The position numbers and the translations under genes were made by a program. From positions 1 through 64,000 of the forward strand of contig CAMBDS010000001.1 of assembly GCA_945865405.1 (NCBI GenBank): a stretch of DNA of 64,000 nucleotides, read 5' to 3'. The first letter of the stretch is position 1. Each line of letters begins with the position of its first letter. Of this stretch, positions 44,939 through 53,319 are shown one piece after another. Origin of the DNA: Caldithrix abyssi DSM 13497 (GTDB lineage: Bacteria > Electryoneota > AABM5-125-24 > Hatepunaeales > Hatepunaeaceae). The notes beneath the pieces were generated by a model. That model made no database searches. It was not told the DNA's origin and saw only the letters and a program-made list of their open reading frames with translations.

Positions 44939-46392
44939 TTGATTAAGGATAAATTTTCCATAAGTTGTTGGTTACCTGAGTTTAATTGAATAATGTAATT
45001 GCCTGCCGGGACTCCGCTCGCATCCCAGATAACGGAGTATTTCCCCTCACCGCTTGCGGGGGGGGTGAGGGGGGGGTGTCCGGGAATCAAATCCGCCACC
45101 CTTCTCCCCATCGGGTCAAAGATCGCCAGCCGAGTAGGGGCTGAATTATCGAGCCCGAACGGAATCGTGACCATCGAGTTGAACGGGTTGGGGAAGGCGG
45201 GGAATAGGTTGAAGGATGAAGGGTTTAAGGTTGAACGGGAATCGCGGACAGAAACAGGGTCGGGGGAGGTTTTGACTAGGTAGAAGTTGGCGTAATCATA
45301 TAAATCAATTGTTCCCGCAAGAACATATCCTCCATCAGACGCACCGATAACAGTCGTGCAATAATCGCGACCCACTCCGCCAAAAGTCTCAGACCATAGG
45401 CTGTCGCCATCCTCGTCGGTTCGAACAATCCAGAGATCACCTTCTCCTGCGCCGAAGGAGTAGGTGGATCCTGCCAAAGCAAACCCACCATCAGTAGTCT
45501 GAATGAGTGAGTAGCATCCATCGTCGGGCTCGCCACCGAAAGTGCTTGACCAGAGACTGTCGCCACTCTCGTCCGTTCGAACCAACCAGAAATCATAGCT
45601 GGGCGGGCTGAAGGAGTTGGACTCTCCTGCCATCGCGAAACCACCATCCGCCGTCTGGACGAACGAATAACAGCGGTCGGCACGGCCTTCTCCTCCAAAG
45701 GTACGCGACCAGAGGCTGTCGCCATCCCCGTCCGTTCGGACAAGCCAGAAGTCACTGTCGCTTTCTCCCGCCATCGCAAATCCCCCGTCAGCCGTCTGGA
45801 TGAGTGAATAGCAGACGTCCTCATTCCTACCACCAAAAGTGCGCGACCAGAGACTGTCGCCATCCCCGTCCGTTCGGACAAGCCAGAAATCACCGCCGCC
45901 CACGCCGAATGATTCGGTGTACCCCGCCATCGCGAACCCGCCATCAGTAGTCTGGATGAGGAAATTGCAATAATCGAATTGTTCTCCGCCGAAGCGGCAT
46001 GACCAGAGGCTGTCGCCGTTCGCGTCCGTTCTGACAAGCCAGAAGTCTGGGTCGCCCGCACCGAATGAATCGGTGCCTCCCGCCATGGCGAATCCTCCAT
46101 CGGCCGTCTGGATGAGGGAACGGCAGATGTCATAATCCACTCCACCGTAAGTGCGCGACCAGAGACTGTCGCCATTGCGGTCAGTTCGGACAAGCCAGAA
46201 ATCAGAGTTGCCCGCGCCAAATGAAAAAGTATATCCCGCCATCGCATAGCCCCCATCAGCCGTTCTGATGAGGGAATTACAATCGTCAAAAGATTCTCCC
46301 CCATACGTCCGTTCCCATTCCACCTCCGGCTGCGCCCAAGCCGTCCCCGCGATCACCAGCCCGATTGCCAGACAGATTGTTCGTGCGTTCAT
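44935..46392 (-). CDS. T9SS protein with seven SLIQTADGGFAMAG repeats
   Basis: 485 residues. Signal peptide NARTICLAIGLVIAGTAWA; then about seven repeats of some 47 residues with the pattern C-xx-LIQTADGGFAMAG...DFWLVRTDxNGDSLWS, which should form a beta-propeller. Sorting domain from FPAFPNPFNS (about 402) to the end, interrupted by a family A palindrome translated as HPPLTPPASGEG. Paralogues at 49115 and 51580 share signal, repeats and sorting domain. ATG 46392 is chosen; the frame upstream only reads through ACACAGAG repeats. Function unknown. Confidence 0.8.
   Translation of the reverse strand: MNARTICLAIGLVIAGTAWAQPEVEWERTYGGESFDDCNSLIRTADGGYAMAGYTFSFGAGNSDFWLVRTDRNGDSLWSRTYGGVDYDICRSLIQTADGGFAMAGGTDSFGAGDPDFWLVRTDANGDSLWSCRFGGEQFDYCNFLIQTTDGGFAMAGYTESFGVGGGDFWLVRTDGDGDSLWSRTFGGRNEDVCYSLIQTADGGFAMAGESDSDFWLVRTDGDGDSLWSRTFGGEGRADRCYSFVQTADGGFAMAGESNSFSPPSYDFWLVRTDESGDSLWSSTFGGEPDDGCYSLIQTTDGGFALAGSTYSFGAGEGDLWIVRTDEDGDSLWSETFGGVGRDYCTTVIGASDGGYVLAGTIDLYDYANFYLVKTSPDPVSVRDSRSTLNPSSFNLFPAFPNPFNSMVTIPFGLDNSAPTRLAIFDPMGRRVADLIPGHPPLTPPASGEGKYSVIWDASGVPAGNYIIQLNSGNQQLMENLSLIK
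45043..45080. repeat. In-frame family A element in a T9SS sorting domain
   Basis: CCCCTCACCGCTTGCGG with long G-runs; translated HPPLTPPASGEG between the ADLIPG and KYSVIWD strands. Confidence 0.8.
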
Positions 46393-46394
46393 CT

Positions 46395-46436
46395 TCTCTC
46401 CGTTTTCTCTGTGTCTCTCTGTGTACTCTGTGTTAA
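46395..46436. repeat. ACACAGAG octamer tract upstream of a T9SS gene
   Basis: On the minus strand ACACAGAGT, ACACAGAGAG, ACACAGAG. A similar tract precedes the paralogue at 50605. Confidence 0.65.
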
Positions 46437-46456
46437 AATAACCCCAGACAGAAGCC

Positions 46457-48295
46457 TTACTCCTCGTACCTTCCACCCAGATGCTCAGCCAGAAACTTCT
46501 CGGCCGCGCCGTAGAACTTCAGCTTGTTCTCAGGCCTGATGAAGCCGTGCCCTTCGTCGGCAAACTCAAGATACTCAACCGACAGCCCCTTCTCTTTCAA
46601 AGCCGCAACGATCTGACGGCTCTCGGCGAGCGGCACTCGCGGGTCATTGGCGCCTTGCGCGATCAGCAAGGGAGCGGCGATCCTGTCAAGGTGAAACAGC
46701 GGCGACCGCTCGCGGAACATTTCGGCGTCGGTGACCGGGTGGCCTACCCTGTGGTGAAGTACCGGCAAGAACATCTCCCAGTACGGCGGGATCGACTCCT
46801 GCCAACTGAACAGGTTCGAAGGCCCGACAATATCGACTCCACAGGCGTACAATTCGGGCGTTTTGGTCATCCCCGAAAGCACCGCAAAGCCTCCATAGGA
46901 ACCGCCGTAGATGCCTACCCGACGTGGATCGGCGATGCCTCTTCTGACGAGCCATTTGACCGCGTCCGAGATGTCGTCCTGCATCTTTCCGCCCCACTCC
47001 TTGTTGGCGGCGTTGACGAAATCCTTGCCGTATCCGGTCGAGCCGCGAAAGTTCACCTGCATCACGGCGTAACCCCGATTGGCAAGCCATTGCGACTCAG
47101 GATTGTACCCCCAGCTATCGCGGTGCCAAGGCCCGCCATGAACGTCGATTATGGTCGGCAACCCCAAGGGATCGACTCCTCGCGGCAACGTCAGATAGCC
47201 GTGAATAGTCAATCCGTCGCGGGACTGGAACGAGACCGGCTGGAGATTGGCGAGCGAGAGCCCCTCTAACTCAGGGCGTGTGGCGAAGAGGAACGTCCCC
47301 TCACCTGTTTCGGTGTTGTAAAGCCAGTAAGCGACCGAGCGGTCGTCGGAGTCGAAATTGACCAGCCAGAGCCGGTCGTCAAGAGTCCTGCGCGAAGGGC
47401 CAAAATCACCCGGTTGAAGCGCGGCGAGAGCCTTCATGTGCCGGTCAATAGCCGGGTCGAGCACCTTCCAGTCGGTGCGCTCGCGCTCGAAGGCGACGGC
47501 TTGCAGCTTTCGCGTTCGGGGATGTTGCAAGATGCCTGAGACGTCATAGATCGGGTCGGAAGCAACGACAGTCTGCTTGCCGGTAACTGTGTCGAGCAGC
47601 CTCAGTTCGCCGGAGTTTGTCCCGATACTGCTGATCAAACGAAGCGTCCGGTTGTCGTTCTCAAAGTGCATCGGCGAGACGAGGAAGTCGTCTTCGTTCC
47701 CCCAGCGCATGATCTCCGTCCACGGTGAAGCCGCATCCGGGCGGTGCAACATCGCCCCGCCGCCATCAGGTTGCGGAACAACGGCAATTCGAACGACGAG
47801 GTTATGGTCGGCGACCCAGCCTTGCGCGTTGATGTCGTTTTGCGCGGCAAGGGTCAGTTTTCCAGTCGGCAGGTGTAGATGGTGTACGTCGTGCAATTGC
47901 GGGATGCGATCATTCAGCGCGACAAGTGCCTCGTCTGGGTGATCGTGGTCGAAGCCGATAAAACGTGCTTGGACGCCTGCTTGCGGGGTCAGGACGCGAG
48001 GTTCTCCTCCTGCTCCGGTGGTTGCGTAGATACGCCAGTTCTCGTCGCCGTCGCGGTCTTGAAGGTAGAGGATGTCGCGGCTATTGGGAGCCCAGAAGGC
48101 GGTCTGGATGCCTCGGCCCGTGTCGTGCGTCAGAGGCCTGTCATCCGAGCCATCGATGTTGCGGATGCGGATGTTCATGACGCCATTGACCGGTGCGCGA
48201 TAGATGATCTTCGAGCCGTCGGGGGCGAGGTCGGGCGCGGCGTTCTTCGGGTTGCCGAAGAGGACGCTGCGGGGGATGAGGGGAGGTAAGGACAT
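46457..48295 (-). CDS. S9 family prolyl oligopeptidase-like serine peptidase
   Basis: 612 residues. N-terminal propeller (APDLAPDGSKIIYRA and similar TolB-like blades), C-terminal alpha/beta-hydrolase with nucleophile GGSYGG (Ser about 467), Asp in GANDPRVPL (about 550) and His in DEGHGFIRPENK (about 582). Acylaminoacyl-peptidase-like. No signal peptide, so cytosolic. ATG 48295 is chosen; the frame upstream reads through a palindrome and lacks a ribosome site. GGGAGG-like bases precede the ATG on the minus strand only weakly. Confidence 0.9.
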   Translation of the reverse strand: MSLPPLIPRSVLFGNPKNAAPDLAPDGSKIIYRAPVNGVMNIRIRNIDGSDDRPLTHDTGRGIQTAFWAPNSRDILYLQDRDGDENWRIYATTGAGGEPRVLTPQAGVQARFIGFDHDHPDEALVALNDRIPQLHDVHHLHLPTGKLTLAAQNDINAQGWVADHNLVVRIAVVPQPDGGGAMLHRPDAASPWTEIMRWGNEDDFLVSPMHFENDNRTLRLISSIGTNSGELRLLDTVTGKQTVVASDPIYDVSGILQHPRTRKLQAVAFERERTDWKVLDPAIDRHMKALAALQPGDFGPSRRTLDDRLWLVNFDSDDRSVAYWLYNTETGEGTFLFATRPELEGLSLANLQPVSFQSRDGLTIHGYLTLPRGVDPLGLPTIIDVHGGPWHRDSWGYNPESQWLANRGYAVMQVNFRGSTGYGKDFVNAANKEWGGKMQDDISDAVKWLVRRGIADPRRVGIYGGSYGGFAVLSGMTKTPELYACGVDIVGPSNLFSWQESIPPYWEMFLPVLHHRVGHPVTDAEMFRERSPLFHLDRIAAPLLIAQGANDPRVPLAESRQIVAALKEKGLSVEYLEFADEGHGFIRPENKLKFYGAAEKFLAEHLGGRYEE

Positions 48296-48330
48296 AGTTT
48301 CCAGTTTGTGTTTCGAGTTTGGAGTTTCGT

Positions 48331-48452
48331 CATCCCCGCGACCGGAACGGGACAAGCTTGCGCGGTCAATGCGGGGATCCAGTTCAGAGTTCACAGCTTT
48401 AGCATGTTTGGAGTCCCCACCTTCTATTGAAGGGGGGTAGGGGGGGTTGTCT
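48331..48452. repeat. Repeat cluster upstream of the S9 gene
   Basis: CATCCCCGC...GCGGGGATC palindrome (48334-48371), the second copy of the 33-nt repeat (48382-48414), and a family B element (48413-48452, CCTTCTATTGAAGG, intergenic here). Confidence 0.65.
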
Positions 48453-48488
48453 TTGACTGTGCCGTCAAAGGACTCTGCAACAACACCC

Positions 48489-49118
48489 TTATCTGCCTAC
48501 CCTGTCGGCAAAAGTCCCGACAGCGAGCCCGAGATAGACGCACCAGTAAGGCCTATCCCGATTGACATCGACAAATATTCCGATTTGCGGTGATGAGTAA
48601 AAATTGCGCACAATCGTAATGTCTGCGCCAAACAGCAACGCGGCTGAATTCAGGCTTTCGACTACCGGTTCATACCCTTGAGACTGGCTGTATTCGTACC
48701 GCAAGACTCGCGATGACTTCGCTATTCCGAGACCGCCAATTATTGTCGCAATGTATCGATCACTGCTCCAACGTCTTCCGTAGAGGAGGCCGAGGTCTTG
48801 AATTCGATCCATCCGTTTGGTAGGGACGATTTGAATGCTTAACGGATGTGAGGGTTTGGGGACGTCCGGGTAGCCGTTGGGATATACGTTGTTACCGATA
48901 CGCAAACCAAATACCTGTTGCTCCAAGCCAGCGTAAAAGCCCAAATTCAAGGCAAATCCGTTCATTTTCTGATACGGGCTGAAGAAACCGGAGCCGACCC
49001 GGTAGAGTGCCGCCGAGCCTAACCCGCCTGCAACCCAATACTCACGTTCGGGCAGTTCGGCAGTGGATGTCTTGCTAATGGATAACAAGATGATAGATAT
49101 GACGAAGAGATGTTTCAC
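48489..49118 (-). CDS. Exported protein, possible outer-membrane barrel
   Basis: 209 residues with a signal peptide (KHLFVISIILLSISKTSTA). Strand-like segments rich in Gly and aromatics (WVAGGLGSAALYRVG, GFALNLGFYAGLEQQVFGLRIG, QIGIFVDVNRDRPYWCVYLG; cited in part). Start GTG 49118 overlaps the stop of the T9SS gene upstream (GTGA), so it is translated by coupling. No family recognised. Confidence 0.65.
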   Translation of the reverse strand: MKHLFVISIILLSISKTSTAELPEREYWVAGGLGSAALYRVGSGFFSPYQKMNGFALNLGFYAGLEQQVFGLRIGNNVYPNGYPDVPKPSHPLSIQIVPTKRMDRIQDLGLLYGRRWSSDRYIATIIGGLGIAKSSRVLRYEYSQSQGYEPVVESLNSAALLFGADITIVRNFYSSPQIGIFVDVNRDRPYWCVYLGLAVGTFADRVGR

Positions 49119-50605
49119 TTTATTACTGAAATTTTACTGGTGGCTTGAGATTGTCCGCTTTGTAATTTGACAATGTATTGCCCGGCGGGCATCCCCTTCG
49201 CATCCCAGATAACAGAGTATTTTCCTCCCATGCTTGCAGGGGGGGAATTAAAGGGGGGGTATCCATTAGGAATCAATTCCGCAACCCTCCTGCCCAACGG
49301 ATCGAAAATCGCCAGCCGCGTAGGGGCCGATTTATCGAGCCCGAACGGAATCGTCACGGTCGAATTAAACGGATTGGGGAAGGCGGGGTAAAGGTTGAAG
49401 GTTAAAGGGTTTAAGGTTGAACCGGGATCGCGGACAGAATTAGGGTCGGGTGTGGTTTTTACGAGGTAAAAGTCCATATTCCAATTGATTACGTCGCCAC
49501 ACCACCCACCCATTGCATAGCCACCATCTCGAGTATGAACTGCTTCGAAACACCAATTGTCTAGTTCATTGCCGAGTACGGCTGACCATAACAATTCACC
49601 ATTTTCATCAGTTCTTACCATAAAGCAGTCATCATTATTCTGATTTGGCAAATGCGTCAGACCGGCAAGGACAAAGCCACTTCCCGAAGCTTCCATCACC
49701 TCAGTGCAAATGTCTCCATCACCACCTTCGTAAGTCTTCATCCACATTAGCTCACCATCACCAGCGAGCCTTGCTAGCCAGTAGTCGGTGCCATTTTCAT
49801 GGGGAAGGCTTGTCCATCCGGCACAAACAAATCCACCGTCAGTGCACTCTTTGACTGAACTGCAAACGTCAGTTCCAGCTCCACCGAGCGTTTGTGACCA
49901 AAGAGAGTCTCCTTCTGCGTTTACGCAAATAATCCAAGCGTCCTTGTTATCCTCGCCAAAGGAATCTGTCCATCCCCCCAATAGAAGGCAATTATTCGAT
50001 GACTCTATTATCGAAAAACAGAGCTCGTCCGATTCGCCGCCGTAAGTTTTCGCCCATAGTGAGTCGCCGTTATCGTCGGCTTTTAATAATAAGAAATCAC
50101 TGGTTTCTGCCCCCAAAGAAATTGTTTGACCGGACAGTGCAAATCCACCGTCAGAGGTTTGGATGTGGGAAAGGCATCTGTCATATCCTTCAGCTCCATA
50201 ATACCTAGACCAAAGTGAATCACCGCTCTCACTTATGCCCATCAGAAGCATATCTAAAGCATCTTCGCCGGTTTTTTGGCCTTGTCCCCCTAAGATTATC
50301 TCTCCATTTTCCTTCTGAAGCATAGAATTACACCACTCGTCAGTGCCTGTTCCAAACGAATTGGCCCAAAGCGAATCCCCGTTCTCGTTCGAGCACAGAA
50401 TCCAAAAGTCATCCCCTCCCGAACCGAAAGAAGATGTGTAACCTCCGAGGGCAAAGCCACCCGAATTGGTTTGAATCATTGAAAAACACCCATCAAACGC
50501 TCCGCCCCCATACGTCCGTTCCCATTCCACCTCCACCTGCCCCCACGCCGTCCCAGCCACAATAATCAGCCCGATTGTCAGGCAGATCGTTTGTGCGTTC
50601 ATCAT
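49115..50605 (-). CDS. T9SS protein with SLIQTxDGGFALGG-type repeats
   Basis: 496 residues. Signal peptide AQTICLTIGLIIVAGTAWG; eight propeller-like repeats (MIQTNSGGFALGGYTSSFG, HIQTSDGGFALSGQ, AVHTRDGGYAMGGW); sorting domain from YPAFPNPFNST (about 405). Start ATG 50605 with GAGG 5 nt upstream. The sorting-domain loop carries a degenerate family A palindrome, read as YPPFNSPPASMGG. Paralogue of 44935 and 51580. It is coupled to the barrel-like gene downstream. Function unknown. Confidence 0.8.
   Translation of the reverse strand: MMNAQTICLTIGLIIVAGTAWGQVEVEWERTYGGGAFDGCFSMIQTNSGGFALGGYTSSFGSGGDDFWILCSNENGDSLWANSFGTGTDEWCNSMLQKENGEIILGGQGQKTGEDALDMLLMGISESGDSLWSRYYGAEGYDRCLSHIQTSDGGFALSGQTISLGAETSDFLLLKADDNGDSLWAKTYGGESDELCFSIIESSNNCLLLGGWTDSFGEDNKDAWIICVNAEGDSLWSQTLGGAGTDVCSSVKECTDGGFVCAGWTSLPHENGTDYWLARLAGDGELMWMKTYEGGDGDICTEVMEASGSGFVLAGLTHLPNQNNDDCFMVRTDENGELLWSAVLGNELDNWCFEAVHTRDGGYAMGGWCGDVINWNMDFYLVKTTPDPNSVRDPGSTLNPLTFNLYPAFPNPFNSTVTIPFGLDKSAPTRLAIFDPLGRRVAELIPNGYPPFNSPPASMGGKYSVIWDAKGMPAGQYIVKLQSGQSQATSKISVIK
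49225..49262. repeat. Degenerate in-frame family A element in a T9SS sorting domain
   Basis: CCCATGCTTGCAGGGGGG then AAAGGGGGGG; same protein position as at 45043. Confidence 0.7.
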
Positions 50606-50611
50606 AATTTC

Positions 50612-50650
50612 CTCTCTGTGTTCTCTGTGTCTCTCTGTGCTCTCTGTGGG
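50612..50650. repeat. ACACAGAG octamer tract upstream of a T9SS gene
   Basis: Minus strand CACAGAGAGCACAGAGAG and ACACAGAGAACACAGAGAGG, supplying the GAGG ribosome site for 50605. Confidence 0.65.
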
Positions 50651-50679
50651 AAAAATCGTTCTTCAACCAATAATATAGG

Positions 50680-50713
50680 AAAAGGCAGGCGAATAATCAC
50701 CTGCCTTTTTTGT
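50680..50713. terminator. Bidirectional-looking terminator
   Basis: AAAAGGCAGG and CCTGCCTTTT arms with a 10-nt loop; 27 bp after the stop at 50741. Confidence 0.8.
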
Positions 50714-50740
50714 TTCAGTCTGCTCAATATGCGAAATAGT

Positions 50741-51505
50741 TTAACAGCCTTCCCCTTCCTTCAGCACCACAATGGGCCGCCAATCGACCTCCTTGCCGTT
50801 GACAACCAGACAAAGCACATACGTTCCGGGCGTCACTTGAGTCGGGTCAGCCCACGTAAGCTTTTGCGTAGGATTCACCTGAAAATTATCCTTACAGAAC
50901 ACTGCGTTGACCGGAATATACGATGAGTAATTCTGTACTGAAACGTTCGGAATCTCGGCACGCTTCTTCAGCACCAGCGACACCAACGACTTGAGAGGAA
51001 CGTTGATACTCTCGTTGGAATACATCTGGTTTTCCAGATAGGAGAGCTTTGAAAACTTCCACTCATCGTCGAACGCCGTCGCCCGCTTAGCCGCCTTTTT
51101 CAGGTCGATGTGCAGAGGAATGCTCTGCGAAGCCCAACCTTCATTCAAATCGGATGAGTATGCAGCAGGATCACGATCATCCGGTTGAATCAGCAATTCG
51201 ACTGTCGCATCGATCGCCTGACGCTTGATGTCGTCACCGCTAAAATAGACGGCGAATTTCAGCGTATCGACCCACGGATTGATAAACTGACCCCGTTGAT
51301 CCCCCATCGACCAGGTGATCCGTGGGCTGAGGTCGTTGCGATTTACAAGCTCAAGATCGACGCGGACGTAATGTGCATATCGTTCATCCATGACGATTGT
51401 CGCTGACGGTGCTTTCACCGTAAGCGCCTCGAAACCTCCGGGCGTAGCTTGACCTCCAGTACTGCCAAGGCTCAATGCCAAAAACATTGCGATGGCATTC
51501 GTCAT
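50741..51505 (-). CDS. Exported protein of unknown function
   Basis: 254 residues. A short signal-like start (NAIAMFLALSLGSTGG) is followed by a beta-rich region (YVRVDLELVNRNDLSPRITW, TLKFAVYFSGDD) and an Ig-like C-terminus (VTPGTYVLCLVVNGKEVDW) with Cys near the end (EGEGC). No family recognised. A good terminator follows. Confidence 0.6.
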   Translation of the reverse strand: MTNAIAMFLALSLGSTGGQATPGGFEALTVKAPSATIVMDERYAHYVRVDLELVNRNDLSPRITWSMGDQRGQFINPWVDTLKFAVYFSGDDIKRQAIDATVELLIQPDDRDPAAYSSDLNEGWASQSIPLHIDLKKAAKRATAFDDEWKFSKLSYLENQMYSNESINVPLKSLVSLVLKKRAEIPNVSVQNYSSYIPVNAVFCKDNFQVNPTQKLTWADPTQVTPGTYVLCLVVNGKEVDWRPIVVLKEGEGC

Positions 51506-51579
51506 ATTCTTCTCCCTTTGATAGATGGCCTTCGATACTTCTTTAAGTATCTACGTTCAAGAAACAGTTCGGGTTCCGC

Positions 51580-53034
51580 TCATTTCACAAGCGACAGCCT
51601 CTGCGTCAACTGCTGATTTCCGGCCTCAAGCCTGATGATGTACTGCCCCGCAGGCATTCCATTCGCGTTCCAGACGACGGAGTGATTGCCCGCGTAGGGT
51701 CGATCTCCGAATCGACCTGTCAAATCCGCCACTCTTCTCCCCAACGGATCAAAGATCGCAAGCCGCGTAGGGGCCGATTCATCGAGCCCAAACGGAATCG
51801 TCACCGTCGAGTTAAACGGGTTGGGGAAGGCGGGGAAAAGTTTGAAGGTTAAAGGGCTTAACGTTGAATGGGGTTCGCGGACGGAGACGGGGTCAGGTGT
51901 GGTTTTGACGAGGTAGAAGTCGCCTCCGGATTGACCCGCCATCGCGTAGCCACTGTCCGGTGTGATCACTAATGACATGAAATCATCGCTACCATTTCCT
52001 CCACAGGGAAGCGACCAGAGGCTATCACCATCGGCATTGACTCTTATCAACCAGCCATTGTCGTCACCTGCTCCAAACGAATAAGTATAACCGGCCATAG
52101 CGTATCCTCCGTCCGGCGTTTGTCTTATCGATCGACCAACATCCGTGTTCCCAGCTCCGCCATAAGTCCTCGACCAGAGGATTTCTCCGTCTGAGTTTAA
52201 TTTTAAGAGCAATAGATCGTGGTCTCGTTCACCGTGTCCAGTTCGGCCGATAACCGCAAATCCACGGTCTCTGGTTTCAATGATATCATAAACAATTGTC
52301 ACCTCGTCCGCTTCGAAAGGGGTTGACCAAAGGCTGTCGCCCTGCGAATTTACCCGGAATATTGTGACTGCACCCAAACCGAGACCATTGTTGCCAATAA
52401 GGGCAAATCCGCCGTCGTTTGTTTGAGTCAAGGACATAAATTCTGAAGCGCGGTATTCACGTACCCACTCTGTCGTTCCGTTCGGATCTGTTTTAATCAG
52501 ACAAGCATTCGCTGAATCTCTGGGTGGCCAGTTTTCGCCAACCCAGTACCACCTTGAACCTGCGAGTGCGAATCCATCGTCCACCGTTTGAATCATTGCA
52601 TTGCAATAATCTGCGCGTACCGCGCCATAAGTGTGTGAGGATAGACTGTCACCGTCTTCATCAACTATCAGCATCCAGAAATCATTTTCTCCTTCTCCAT
52701 AGGAGTAAGTGTTGCCGCCAAGCGCAAACTCGCCGTTGCCAGTTTGGACCAAATCATAGCAAACATCATCATTTTGCGGTGAGCCAAAACTCTTTGTCCA
52801 AAGTTGAGTGCCTCGATCATCAGTCTTAACAATGCAGAAGTCTGCCGGGTCAGAAAATCCAGCTCGGGAAATACCGGCCAGAGCATATCCATCTTCTAAA
52901 GTGGAGATCAATGAGTAACAAACATCCCTTGAAAGATTATCATATGTCCTTTCCCATTCAACCTCCGGCTGCCCCCACGCCATCCCCGCCGCAAACACCA
53001 CCCCTACTACCAGCCCAATTATTCGTGCGTTCAT
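51580..53034 (-). CDS. T9SS protein with LIxTxDGGFALAG repeats
   Basis: 484 residues. Signal peptide NARIIGLVVGVVFAAGMAWG; repeats such as MIQTVDDGFALAGSR, LTQTNDGGFALIGN, IRQTPDGGYAMAGYTYSFG; sorting domain from FPAFPNPFNST (about 397). Third paralogue of the 44935/49115 group. In the sorting-domain loop a GGTCGAT/ATCGACC palindrome (51698-51717) is translated as TGRFGDRP. Function unknown; surface location inferred. Confidence 0.8.
   Translation of the reverse strand: MNARIIGLVVGVVFAAGMAWGQPEVEWERTYDNLSRDVCYSLISTLEDGYALAGISRAGFSDPADFCIVKTDDRGTQLWTKSFGSPQNDDVCYDLVQTGNGEFALGGNTYSYGEGENDFWMLIVDEDGDSLSSHTYGAVRADYCNAMIQTVDDGFALAGSRWYWVGENWPPRDSANACLIKTDPNGTTEWVREYRASEFMSLTQTNDGGFALIGNNGLGLGAVTIFRVNSQGDSLWSTPFEADEVTIVYDIIETRDRGFAVIGRTGHGERDHDLLLLKLNSDGEILWSRTYGGAGNTDVGRSIRQTPDGGYAMAGYTYSFGAGDDNGWLIRVNADGDSLWSLPCGGNGSDDFMSLVITPDSGYAMAGQSGGDFYLVKTTPDPVSVREPHSTLSPLTFKLFPAFPNPFNSTVTIPFGLDESAPTRLAIFDPLGRRVADLTGRFGDRPYAGNHSVVWNANGMPAGQYIIRLEAGNQQLTQRLSLVK
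51694..51718. repeat. In-frame GGTCGAT palindrome in a T9SS sorting domain
   Basis: TAGGGTCGAT...ATCGACC; unrelated in sequence to family A but in the same loop of the protein. Confidence 0.6.
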
Positions 53035-53062
53035 TATCGGTTCTCCTTTCGTTTTGCTGACC

Positions 53063-53090
53063 GTAGGAGCGCAAGGCCTTGCGCCCCTAC
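53063..53090. repeat. GTAGGGGCGCAAGG-type palindrome
   Basis: GTAGGAGCGCAAGG facing CCTTGCGCCCCTAC, just after the DUF2283 stop, so it may terminate that operon. A relative is at 63837-63862. Confidence 0.65.
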
Positions 53091-53094
53091 AAGC

Positions 53095-53319
53095 TTATGC
53101 CGCCTCTGGTGGCTGTACTGTTACACTCCCGAAAGACTGAACCATCAGAGATCCAATATCGGTCTTTTCGGTTGCGTCAAGGATTTCAATCCCGACTACA
53201 TTCCCTGCAGAATCGTAGTCGAAGATGATGTCCTCATTGATCTCTTCGGAGTTGTCAATCGGGGTCTCGCGCAGACGAATGTAGAGGGCGTCTGCTTGTT
53301 TGGAGAAATGTATCCTCAT
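53095..53319 (-). CDS. DUF2283 family protein
   Basis: 74 residues: MRIHFSKQADALYIRL, EEINEDIIFDYDSAGNVVGIEILD, typical of DUF2283. Its ATG overlaps the stop of a broken DUF4258 gene (ATGA), the usual partner of DUF2283; such pairs are laid out like toxin-antitoxin modules, although the activity is unproven. It is intact while its partner is not. A damaged relative is at 22934. Confidence 0.85.
   Translation of the reverse strand: MRIHFSKQADALYIRLRETPIDNSEEINEDIIFDYDSAGNVVGIEILDATEKTDIGSLMVQSFGSVTVQPPEAA

Noticed and set aside
46393-46476. N-terminal extension of the T9SS protein (NTEYTERHREN)
   Set aside because: It is a translation of the ACACAGAG tract; the signal peptide begins at 46392.
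48296-48394. N-terminal extension of the S9 peptidase
   Set aside because: It reads through a palindrome of the CCCCGC type and is absent from the family.
50672-50700. Minus-strand promoter with TATATT at 50672-50677
   Set aside because: The -35 position reads GTGATT and lies inside a terminator hairpin.
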